From positions 1 to 64,000 of the forward strand of contig JBBIHG010000001.1 in assembly GCA_037447125.1 (NCBI GenBank): 64,000 nt of DNA, read 5' to 3'. The stretch is from UBA2029 sp037447125. GTDB lineage: Bacteria > Chloroflexota > Anaerolineae > Aggregatilineales > Aggregatilineaceae. Positions 45,552-55,101 of the stretch are shown piece after piece (position 1 is the stretch's first letter; every line of letters begins with the position of its first letter). The notes under the pieces are model-generated. The model was not told where the DNA came from and ran no database searches. It saw only the letters and a program-made list of their open reading frames with translations. Both the position numbers and the translations under genes were made by a program.

Positions 45552-46595
45552 CTACCTGCGCCGGTATCCCCGGCTGGAGTCACGGATAACCAATTCAGGA
45601 GGCACCAATACATGCAACTCGCTTTCGGCGGGCATCTCCCCCTCAAAGAGTCGCATCAACAACCGCACCACGCGCTGCCCGATCTCCCACACCGGCTGGC
45701 GCAGGGTGGTCAGACTGGGCAATAGATAGGGCAACAGCGGCGTATCGTCGAAGCCAGTTACGGCTATATCGCGCCCCACCTGCAAGCCGCGTTCCTGCAC
45801 CGCCTGCACCGCCCCGACGGCGATCAGATCATAGACGGTGACGATAGCCGTAGGCCGGCGCTTGGCGGGCAGGTCGAGCAGAGTATGGGCTGCTGCATAG
45901 CCGAAGTCGTACTGGCCGGCGCCACGCATGACCCAGGCGGGATCAACGAGCAGCCCCGCTGTTTCCATCGCTTCCCAGTAGCCGGACAGACGATCGGTGC
46001 CCACACGCGACTGTTCCGGCCAGCCCAGGAAGGCAATACGCTGATGGCCTTGCTCCAACAGGTGTTTCACTGCCTGGCGGATACCAGCCCGGCCATCCAC
46101 ATCCACATAGGGGAAGGGCGAGCCATCGCTGTGAGTGCGCCCGAACGCCACTAGCGGCACCTGTAAGCGTTCCAGCACCGGGATGCGCGGATCGTCGAAT
46201 TCGAGGTCGGAGAGAATGAAGCCGTCCACGCGCCCGCTGTAGACCAGCTCCTCATAGGTGCGGTACAGGTCTGGGCCTTGATGGTAGGGAAAGAGCAGGA
46301 TGTGATAGCCCCGTCGCTCAACGGCGTTTACGATACTCTGCTCGAACTCTTCCAGGATGGGGTTGATGTAGCGCTCGTGCGCGGACTTCCAGGAATAGCC
46401 GATCAGGTGACTGGTCTGCAGGCGCAGGCTGCGCGCGGTGATGTTGGGGCGGTAGCCCAGCTCTTCGACCGCTTGCTGCACGCGAGCGCGCACTTCGGGC
46501 GTTACCTGAATCTGGTTGTGAAGAATCTTGGAGACGGTCTGATAACTGACCCCAGCGCGGCGCGCGACATCCTTGAGGGTGACGTTGTTGGCCAT
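45552..46595 (-). CDS. LacI-family transcriptional regulator of the sugar operon
   Basis: A 347-residue repressor. The helix-turn-helix and hinge are VTLKDVARRAGVSYQTVSKI and ARSLRLQTSHLIGY. The ligand-binding domain follows (DGFILSDLEFDD, ITGFDDTPLLPYLLPSLTT-like segment near the end). The ATG at 46595 is used; an upstream TTG at 46613 adds six residues. A perfect 18-bp palindrome with the central CG typical of LacI operators lies 36 bp upstream at the predicted transcription start. The protein therefore probably represses its own operon, with an oligosaccharide as inducer. Confidence 0.92.
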   Translation of the reverse strand: MANNVTLKDVARRAGVSYQTVSKILHNQIQVTPEVRARVQQAVEELGYRPNITARSLRLQTSHLIGYSWKSAHERYINPILEEFEQSIVNAVERRGYHILLFPYHQGPDLYRTYEELVYSGRVDGFILSDLEFDDPRIPVLERLQVPLVAFGRTHSDGSPFPYVDVDGRAGIRQAVKHLLEQGHQRIAFLGWPEQSRVGTDRLSGYWEAMETAGLLVDPAWVMRGAGQYDFGYAAAHTLLDLPAKRRPTAIVTVYDLIAVGAVQAVQERGLQVGRDIAVTGFDDTPLLPYLLPSLTTLRQPVWEIGQRVVRLLMRLFEGEMPAESELHVLVPPELVIRDSSRGYRRR

Positions 46596-46630
46596 AAAAA
46601 CCTGGTCAGTCAAAGGGATCTAATGTTGCT

Positions 46631-46648
46631 AAGGCGAACGTTCGCCTT
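46631..46648. promoter_or_regulatory. LacI-type operator
   Basis: AAGGCGAACGTTCGCCTT is a perfect 18-bp palindrome with a central CG. It starts at the predicted +1 of the lacI operon promoter, where binding would block initiation or early elongation. Confidence 0.8.
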
Positions 46649-46654
46649 ATTCTC

Positions 46655-46683
46655 ATTTAACAGGATTTTCGCGCCCGTGTCAA
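46655..46683 (-). promoter_or_regulatory. Promoter of the lacI-GH65-ABC operon
   Basis: On the minus strand TTGACA (46678-46683), a 17-bp spacer and TTAAAT (46655-46660). The predicted start is near 46648, at the edge of the operator. Confidence 0.75.
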
Positions 46684-46700
46684 GTGGTCGGAAGAGGGGT

Positions 46701-46895
46701 GGGTGCATTTTGCGAAAGTTCATACCCCCCATCCCTCGTCACCTGCGGTGACGTCTCCCTTCCCCCACAGCGTGGGGAAGGGAAAAAGCAACCAGCCACA
46801 GACGCTCTGACCCCTCCTTTCCCTCCTCGTGGGGGAAAGGAGGCTGGGAGGATAGGGGGACCGCGGCGCATCGTGAACTGAACTGAAATGCACCC
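46701..46895. repeat. C-rich/G-rich palindromic repeat with GGGTGCATTT ends (copy D)
   Basis: GGGTGCATTT (46701-46710) and AAATGCACCC (46886-46895) are perfect inverted ends, with weaker GTTCA similarity further in. The interior has CCCCCATCCCTC, CCTTCCCC/GGGGAAGG and CCTTTCCCTCCTCGTGGGGG units resembling copies A-C, but the ends differ. It lies between the divergent lacI promoter and the T-box promoter. Confidence 0.65.
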
Positions 46896-46911
46896 TTGGC
46901 CCAACCGACCG

Positions 46912-46941
46912 TTGACGCTCGCGTGAGCGGCATGATATACT
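46912..46941 (+). promoter_or_regulatory. Promoter of the T-box/methyltransferase transcript
   Basis: TTGACG (46912-46917), an 18-bp spacer and TATACT (46936-46941) preceded by TGA form a sigma70 promoter with an extended -10. Transcription would start near 46948. Confidence 0.7.
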
Positions 46942-46950
46942 TGCCAGCAT

Positions 46951-47210
46951 ACTGAACGGCTGCGACGGAGAGGAGTACGCGGTCCGGCGCTGGCAGAGAG
47001 TGTGGGTCGCAGGCTGCAAGCCCACACAGTGGTCGCCCGCGGAAGGTCGCTCCTGAGCCGAGGGGCTGAACATGGTCTGGAGACCAGTAAGCCCGTCCGG
47101 GTGCGCCCGTTAGCGCGCGTGTGCGAGAGTCTGGCGCGCTGAGCGCCAGGAAACAAGGTGGTACCGCGGAAGAGCGCTCTTTCGTCCTTGCTGTGGCGAA
47201 AGGGCGTTTT
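46951..47210 (+). promoter_or_regulatory. T-box riboswitch, valine specifier (GTC)
   Basis: A tRNA-sensing leader. Stem I has the AGTA box (46974-46977) facing GAA (47042-47044), the loop-E pair of specifier loops. The next triplet after one base is GTC (47046-47048), a Val codon, followed by a purine. The AGAGAG motif and a GTGTGGG/CCCACAC apical stem are present. The conserved T-box AAGGTGGTACCGCG is at 47155-47168. The terminator is CGCTCTTTCG/CGAAAGGGCG (47175-47184, 47197-47206) with TTTT. Uncharged tRNA-Val should stabilise the antiterminator and let transcription continue. Confidence 0.9.
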
Positions 47211-47225
47211 GCGTCTGTTGGGGTC

Positions 47226-47996
47226 ATGATGAGCGAGAACAACGATACGAGCGCGTTCTATGATGCCGTGGCTGATGACTATCACCTGTGGTATCGCGAC
47301 TGGGAGGCTGAGCTGGAGCGGGAAGGGCTGCACCTGCGGCGCTACTGCCGCGAGCATGGCGTGCAGACTGTGCTCGACGCCTCGTGCGGGCCGGGTACGC
47401 AAAGCGTGGCGTTGGCTCGCCTGGGCTTCACCGTGACCGCGGCGGATCCCAGCGCCGGACTGCTGGCCCGCGCCAGGGAACTTGCCGCCGAACAGGGCGT
47501 GACTGATCGGATCGCATTCGTGCAGTCGGACTTCCAACACCTGCTCAACCACGTGAGCGGCCCATTCGATGCAGTGATCACAAAAGGGGACGCGATTCCG
47601 CACCTGCTGCGCGACGAGCAGATCGAGGAGACGATGCTCACCTTCTACGAACTGCTGCGCCCTGGCGGTCTGCTGCTCATCGGGATGCGCGATTTCGAGC
47701 CGCTCTTGGATGACCGCCCCCGCCTGTTGCCAGGACGGGTCCATGATGGCCCGGATGAACAGGTGATCACCTTCGACGTGTGGGACTGGGACGACGGGCC
47801 GCCGATCACCGTCACCTACAACCGCTTCATTGTGCGCGGCGGGGGCACGGCTTATCGCGTCAGCAAGCACCCGGTCAAGTTCCGGGCGCTGACGGCGGAA
47901 GAAGTAGAGGTTGTGCTGTCAGAGGTGGGCTTCGAGCAGTTCAGCGTGCAGCGCGATCGTTGGGAGCTGATTATGACGGCGGTCAAACCGGAGTAG
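47226..47996 (+). CDS. SAM-dependent methyltransferase under T-box control
   Basis: A 256-residue class I methyltransferase. Motif I is VLDASCGPGTQSVAL (about 49-63), then VTAADPSAGLLARARE with the acidic motif II, and LRPGGLLLIGMRDFEP as motif IV/post-motif. The N-terminal FYDAVADDYHLWYRDWEAEL resembles glycine/sarcosine N-methyltransferase-like enzymes, but the substrate is not certain. The ATG at 47226 lies 16 bp after the T-box terminator; a further ATG follows at once. The ribosome site is weak. It lies between a valine T-box and valS, so its expression should rise when tRNA-Val is uncharged. Confidence 0.82.
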   Translation: MMSENNDTSAFYDAVADDYHLWYRDWEAELEREGLHLRRYCREHGVQTVLDASCGPGTQSVALARLGFTVTAADPSAGLLARARELAAEQGVTDRIAFVQSDFQHLLNHVSGPFDAVITKGDAIPHLLRDEQIEETMLTFYELLRPGGLLLIGMRDFEPLLDDRPRLLPGRVHDGPDEQVITFDVWDWDDGPPITVTYNRFIVRGGGTAYRVSKHPVKFRALTAEEVEVVLSEVGFEQFSVQRDRWELIMTAVKPE

Positions 47997-48007
47997 GCGG
48001 GCCGTTT

Positions 48008-48146
48008 GAGAGCGTGTACGGAAACCCCTCACCCCTGCACCCCTCTCCCTCACCGGGGCGAGGGGAAATCCCGCGCTTTGCTCCCCTTCTCCCCCTGGAG
48101 GGAGAAGGGGTCGGGGGATGAGGGGGAGCTTACCATACACCCTCTG
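48008..48146. repeat. C-rich/G-rich palindromic repeat with terminal inverted repeats (copy B)
   Basis: GAGAGCGTGTACGG (48008-48021) faces CCATACACCCTCTG (48133-48146), imperfect inverted repeats. The left half is nearly identical to copy A for about 55 bp, starting at GTGTACGG. It lies between the methyltransferase and valS. Confidence 0.72.
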
Positions 48147-48150
48147 AGAG

Positions 48151-48251
48151 CCTCACCCCCCAGCCCCCTCTCCGTTTACGGAGAGGGGGAGTAAGCATGT
48201 TGTTAAGTCTCCTCTCCGCGTGTGGGAGGGGATTTAGGGGTGAGGTAAACC
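48151..48251. repeat. Second C-rich/G-rich repeat unit without the AGAGCGTGT ends (copy E)
   Basis: It starts CCTCACCCCCCAG, contains CTCTCCGTTTACGGAGAG (a perfect hairpin) and CCTCTCC/GGAGGGG arms, and ends GGGGTGAGGTAAACC. The end matches 29-43 at the left edge of the window. The following 200 bp before valS show no other clear element. Confidence 0.6.
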
Positions 48252-48454
48252 GCGATCAGGATTTCTCGAATGGCCTCTAGGCGGGCCGGTGTGCCAGTTG
48301 GGTGTGTAACGGTGCGGCGAAAGGGGGTGATCCATCGTGTCACTGGTTGCCACTGAAGATGACGCTGGCACGGGTTGGATACGAACACGGTGCGATACTC
48401 CCTCGCGCCCAATTGACTCAACCGGCAATCTCTTGTAGCGCAGACGAGGACACC

Positions 48455-51088
<2,634 letters not shown>

Positions 51089-51110
51089 GGGGCGGCGCCA
51101 CGCAGTCAAC

Positions 51111-51153
51111 AGCGCGGGTATCTTTGCACGGCGCAAGGTATCCGCGCTTCTTT
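51111..51153 (+). terminator. Terminator of valS
   Basis: A 14-bp stem (51111-51124 with 51135-51148, two G.T pairs) and a 10-nt loop are followed by TCTTT. The near-symmetry could serve both strands. Confidence 0.65.
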
Positions 51154-51173
51154 GTGGCTGGTCAGCGCCGCGC

Positions 51174-51404
51174 TTATGGCTCAGGTGGGCGCTGAGTTGT
51201 GAGCAGGAACAGCGCGCGGCCCGCGCGCTTGGCTTCGCGACGGACTTGTGCATCCGGATCGTTGAAGTAGAGTGTCTCGAGCACGGGGAGCGCTTCTGTG
51301 GCGGCAAGCTGTACCAGCTCGGCAATGGAGCGCAGGCGAACCTCCGGGTTCTTGTCTTCGAGGCGGCCCAGGTGATAGGCGATCAAGCGGTTGTTGGTGC
51401 TCAC
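51174..51404 (-). CDS. Small HEAT-repeat-like protein
   Basis: A 76-residue protein whose centre, LEDKNPEVRLRSIAELVQLA and FNDPDAQVRREAKRAG, forms two HEAT-like helical repeats. The GTG at 51404 is chosen because GAGGA lies just upstream and the longer frame is low-complexity. Its partner is unknown. It converges on valS. Confidence 0.6.
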   Translation of the reverse strand: MSTNNRLIAYHLGRLEDKNPEVRLRSIAELVQLAATEALPVLETLYFNDPDAQVRREAKRAGRALFLLTTQRPPEP

Positions 51405-51580
51405 GGCAGGGATCCTCGTCGTGCGTCGCGGTTCTCTTCGTGGCAGGGCCGGCGCGCTGCCAGACTTGGCACCAGTATAGCAGTGGGCAGTGGGCTGCAC
51501 CAAATGAGTTGCAGTGATCCTCAAGACGGATTCTGGCGCGAATCTGATGCGCTCACCTGGGTAGCGGAGAGGGCGTCCTG

Positions 51581-51586
51581 TATAAT
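51581..51586 (+). promoter_or_regulatory. -10 box upstream of the acyltransferase gene
   Basis: TATAAT with TG directly before it. The predicted start near 51593 rules out the ATG at 51592 and favours the TTG at 51628. Confidence 0.45.
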
Positions 51587-51627
51587 TGAGGATGTATTTG
51601 GGCTACGTTGCTGGGGAGCGAGCGATT

Positions 51628-52692
51628 TTGAGGATCACTCTGTACGAGCATGAGGGTGTTCTGCGCGAGCATCGGGCGGAGTGGAACGAACTGCTGACGG
51701 ACAGCGCAGCCAACCAGATCTTCCTGACGAGCGAATGGCAAAGCACCTGGTGGCATGCCTATCAGCCAGGTCAATTATGGGTGCTGGTAGTCCGCGATGA
51801 GGACGGGCGGTGGATGGGTCTCGCGCCCTGGTTCATTGACACGAGTTCTGATGAGCGGCGGACGGTGCGCACGGTCGGCTGCGTGGACGTCACCGATTAC
51901 CTGGACATCGTGGCCCGGCGCGGGCACGAACGGGGAGTGTTTGAGGCCATCGCTGGCTGGGTGGCGACGCACACAGGCGCTTTTGACGAAATCCTGCTGT
52001 GCAACATCCCGGAGACGTCGCTCGCGCTGAAGGAGATGCCTCGGGCGGTTGAGGCGCACGGACTGACCAGCACTGTGCACTTGCAGGAGGTATGCCCGAT
52101 CGTCAGGCTGCCAGGAACCTTCGCGGAATATGTGAACAGTCTCGACAAGAAGAACCGGCACGAGTTGCGCCGTAAGCTACGACGGGCCGCTGACGGAGTT
52201 GCGTGGTATATCGTGGGGTCGGAACACGACCTTGGCGAGGAACTGGCGCACTTCATCACACTGATGGCGAGCAGCAGCGTGCAGAAGGCGGCATTCCTGC
52301 AGGACGGCAAGAACCGGCGTTTCTTTGAGCTGATGGTGCCGCTGATAGCCGAGCGCGGCTGGCTACAGCTTGCATTTCTGACCGTGCGGGGCGAACGCGC
52401 GGCGGCGTACCTCAACTTTGCCTATGATCAGCGGGTGCTCGTCTACAACTCCGGGCTGGCGCCGATGGCGTATGGTCACCTCAGCCCAGGCATCGTGCTG
52501 CTGAGCCGTCTCATCGAGCACGCGATCGAGCAGGGATACCACACGTTCGACTTCCTGCGCGGGGACGAGCCGTACAAATACAACATGGGCGGGCGCGACA
52601 CTGGTGTCTACCAACTGATGATCACCGCGCGCGGCAGTGAAGTGGAGCCAGCGGCGGCAGCAGGCGCGCTTGGCCCGACCTATCCGCCATAG
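51628..52692 (+). CDS. GNAT-fold acyltransferase (BioF2/CelD-FemAB type)
   Basis: A 354-residue protein with two GNAT-like halves. The N-terminal ITLYEHEGVLREHRAEWNEL and FLTSEWQSTWWHAY, and the C-terminal FDFLRGDEPYKYNMGG, are typical of the Acetyltransf_6 (CelD/FemAB-like) family implicated in polysaccharide or peptidoglycan modification. The TTG at 51628 is preferred: GGGGAG is 9 nt upstream, the -10 box at 51581 leaves no room for the ATG at 51592, and family members start at this point. The gene's end overlaps the converging small gene by 13 bp. Confidence 0.78.
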   Translation: MRITLYEHEGVLREHRAEWNELLTDSAANQIFLTSEWQSTWWHAYQPGQLWVLVVRDEDGRWMGLAPWFIDTSSDERRTVRTVGCVDVTDYLDIVARRGHERGVFEAIAGWVATHTGAFDEILLCNIPETSLALKEMPRAVEAHGLTSTVHLQEVCPIVRLPGTFAEYVNSLDKKNRHELRRKLRRAADGVAWYIVGSEHDLGEELAHFITLMASSSVQKAAFLQDGKNRRFFELMVPLIAERGWLQLAFLTVRGERAAAYLNFAYDQRVLVYNSGLAPMAYGHLSPGIVLLSRLIEHAIEQGYHTFDFLRGDEPYKYNMGGRDTGVYQLMITARGSEVEPAAAAGALGPTYPP

Positions 52693-53003
52693 GAGTCGAC
52701 GGTGTTAATCGTCTCGGCGCTGATGTAGGGTTTTTTCTCTTCGAGGTTCAGCAGCGCTTCGTCCTCGCTGAGAACGGTCTGCCCCTGGTGGTAGAGGACG
52801 TTGTTGAACGCATCGAAGCGATAGCGACGGTTCACCCAGCCATAGTACGGATGGTAAAACACGACGTTGAACTGCAACGAGTCGTGTTGGAGTAGGGGCG
52901 TCTCGCTGACCATCCACACCGGCGCATATTGCTGGAGATGAGGAATGGCTTTGGCATCGCGCAGCGCGCGCATGCGCCGGATACGTTCCTCGGTACTATT
53001 CAT
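52680..53003 (-). CDS. Conserved hypothetical protein
   Basis: A 107-residue soluble protein that I do not recognise. It has a basic helical start (TEERIRRMRALRDAK) and a beta-rich, tyrosine-rich middle (FYHPYYGWVNRRYRFDAFNN). The pattern of an N-terminal helix and a small beta domain fits single-copy lineage-specific proteins. It overlaps the 3-prime end of the acyltransferase gene by 13 bp. Confidence 0.6.
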   Translation of the reverse strand: MNSTEERIRRMRALRDAKAIPHLQQYAPVWMVSETPLLQHDSLQFNVVFYHPYYGWVNRRYRFDAFNNVLYHQGQTVLSEDEALLNLEEKKPYISAETINTVDSYGG

Positions 53004-53120
53004 CAGCAGCCTCGCTTGCCGTCAGGTGCTCCGATAGTGGCTTCTATTGTACTCAACCGGGCGCAGTTGGGACAGGTAGTGGCACCGCTCTCAGAAGGGC
53101 TCCCCTTGTACACGCAGCAA

Positions 53121-53149
53121 AGCGCACCTATCGTCGGGATAGGTGCGCT
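53121..53149 (-). terminator. Perfect 11-bp hairpin, terminator of the small gene
   Basis: AGCGCACCTAT and ATAGGTGCGCT are perfect arms around a 7-nt loop. On the minus strand TTTGCTGCG follows. It lies 40 bp after the stop at 53190. Confidence 0.65.
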
Positions 53150-53189
53150 CCGCGGAGGGCAGCCCCTGAGGGCGGATGGGGTCGTCCGG

Positions 53190-53393
53190 TCAGTGCGCGG
53201 TGCTCGCGGGACCGCGTAGCCCCACTTCCACCAGACCAATGACCCTGGTGCCGACGATCCTGAGATGGTTGCCCGGTTGGAGCAGTTGCCCCGGACTGGT
53301 CGTGACGCGCACAATTCGGCGCTCGACGCTGACATCGGCCCAGCCGCGTCCGACGCGGATGACGCGACCGATCTGCTCGTGTACCGCCTGCAT
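53190..53393 (-). CDS. Small hypothetical protein
   Basis: A 67-residue protein with a pattern of beta strands (IGRVIRVGRGWADVSVERRI, LRIVGTRVIGLVEVGL) like an OB or SH3-type barrel; a relation to NfeD-type soluble barrels is possible but not shown. A GAGGAG lies before the ATG at 53393 and a strong hairpin terminator follows, which supports a real gene. It has no membrane segment and no known function. Confidence 0.6.
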   Translation of the reverse strand: MQAVHEQIGRVIRVGRGWADVSVERRIVRVTTSPGQLLQPGNHLRIVGTRVIGLVEVGLRGPASTAH

Positions 53394-53587
53394 GGTCGCT
53401 CGTCTCCTCTCGGCATATGCCCTGCTTCAACGGTCGATCCTCTGTGCAGTGGACGGGCTTGACGGGCAGTGATGGAGCCGGTGATCCGGTGCGCCGCCGG
53501 ACCCTACGCCTACCCTATTGAAGCATCATCTGGCACCCGGAGTCAAGACTAGTTCTCTCACATTTCGCCCTGGGAGAGCGTGATTTG

Positions 53588-53593
53588 TATAAT
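53588..53593 (+). promoter_or_regulatory. -10 box of the purB-purH operon
   Basis: TATAAT preceded by TTTG, 48 bp before the purB start codon. The -35 region is weak. Confidence 0.5.
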
Positions 53594-53640
53594 GTTGACG
53601 AGAGCCTGCCGGGCGGGCTGCGCAGTCTGAAGGTGGGCCG

Positions 53641-55065
53641 GTGAGCGCATCCTCCAGCTTTGACCACACGACCTATCTCTCGCCATTCACGTGGCGCTAC
53701 GGCTCGGAGGCCATGCGGCAGGTGTGGAGTCTGCTGCACCAGCGACGGCTGTGGCGACGGGTGTGGGTGGCGCTGGCCGAGGGTCAGGCCGAACTGGGCA
53801 TTGTGTCGCCTGAGGCGGCGGCGGACCTGGCGGCGCACGCTGAGGCAATTGATCTGGAGCGAGGGCGGGCCATTGAGGCGGAAGTTCGTCACGATCTGGT
53901 GGCCGAGCTACGGGCGTTCGCCGAACAGTGCCCGCTGGGAGGCAGCATTCTGCATCTGGGGGCGACAAGCGCGGACATTCAGGACAATGCCGATGCGCTG
54001 CGGCTCTGCACTGCGCTGGACCTGGTGCTTGACAGGCTGGCGCGTCTGCTGGAACTGCTGGCTGCCGCGGTTGAACGCTGGGCGGACACGATCTGCATGG
54101 GCTACACACACGTCCAGCCGGCCGAGCCGACCACTGCTGGTTATCGGTTGGCCCAGTACGCCCAGGACTTGCTGACTGATTGGGAAGAGCTTCGTCACGT
54201 CCGGGCGGGCATTCGTGGCAAGGGGATCAAGGGAGCCGTGGGGACCGGCGCGTCCTATGCGGAGCTGCTGCGCGGGGCGGGGCACTCAGTGGTGGACCTG
54301 GAGGAGCGGGTGATGGCCCGCCTGGGTCTGGCTGCCTTCCCGGTGGCCACGCAGACGTACCCGCGCAAGCAGGACTGGCTGGTGCTCAATGCCCTGGCCG
54401 GGGTAGCGGGCAGCCTGCACAAGCTGATGCTTGATCTGCGCATTCTCCAATCTCCGGCAGTGGGTGAGTGGGCGGAGCCATTCGGCGAGAGGCAGGTCGG
54501 CTCGTCGGCCATGCCTTTCAAGCGCAACCCGATCACGGCGGAGAAGGTTGACAGCCTGGCGCGCTGGGTGGCCGCCCTGCCGCGCGTGGCGTGGGACAAT
54601 GCGGCGCTGGCTGTGCTGGAGAGGACACTCGATGACTCGGCCAACCGGCGCATCGTGCTGGCGGAGGCGTTCCTGGCCGTTGACGAGATCGTGGAGGCGA
54701 GCACCGGCGTGGTGCGCGACCTACGTCTGTTTCCGGATGCGATGGCGCGCAATCTGGCCACCTTCGGCGCATTTGCGGCTGTCGAGCGCGTGCTGATGGC
54801 GTTGGTGAGCGCGGGAGCCGATCGGCAGGAGATGCACGAGCGGCTGCGGCAGCATAGCCTGGCTGCCTGGGCGGAGATGGGCCGCACGGGCCACAATCCT
54901 TTGTGCGAAATGCTATGCCAGGATGACGCTGTCACGCGGTATATTGACGCAGCGCGCATCGGCGAGCTGATGGATATCATGTCACACATCGGCGAGGCAC
55001 CGCAGCGCGCCTGCCGCCTGGCGCAGGTGGTCCGCGCGCGGCTGGCGCAGTGCACGGCGACGTGA
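53641..55065 (+). CDS. purB: Adenylosuccinate lyase
   Basis: A 474-residue fumarase/aspartase-superfamily enzyme acting at two steps of purine synthesis (SAICAR to AICAR, and adenylosuccinate to AMP). Visible are LGATSADIQDNADALRL, MGYTHVQPAEPTT with the catalytic His, and the signature GSSAMPFKRNPI. The GTG at 53641 is used, with AAGGTGG just upstream. purH follows after 36 bp. The pairing of purB with purH and the Thr-Ser loop favour PurB over argininosuccinate lyase. Confidence 0.92.
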   Translation: MSASSSFDHTTYLSPFTWRYGSEAMRQVWSLLHQRRLWRRVWVALAEGQAELGIVSPEAAADLAAHAEAIDLERGRAIEAEVRHDLVAELRAFAEQCPLGGSILHLGATSADIQDNADALRLCTALDLVLDRLARLLELLAAAVERWADTICMGYTHVQPAEPTTAGYRLAQYAQDLLTDWEELRHVRAGIRGKGIKGAVGTGASYAELLRGAGHSVVDLEERVMARLGLAAFPVATQTYPRKQDWLVLNALAGVAGSLHKLMLDLRILQSPAVGEWAEPFGERQVGSSAMPFKRNPITAEKVDSLARWVAALPRVAWDNAALAVLERTLDDSANRRIVLAEAFLAVDEIVEASTGVVRDLRLFPDAMARNLATFGAFAAVERVLMALVSAGADRQEMHERLRQHSLAAWAEMGRTGHNPLCEMLCQDDAVTRYIDAARIGELMDIMSHIGEAPQRACRLAQVVRARLAQCTAT

Positions 55066-55101
55066 GCACTCGGCTCACTGCTGAACGAAAGCGAGACATT
55101 C

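Noticed and set aside
47997..48454. A second T-box or riboswitch directly before valS
   Set aside because: There is no AAGGTGG-type motif or antiterminator; the space holds repeats B and E and featureless sequence.
53003..53416. A 137-residue minus-strand frame overlapping the small barrel-like gene
   Set aside because: The 67-residue frame has the better ribosome site, composition and terminator.
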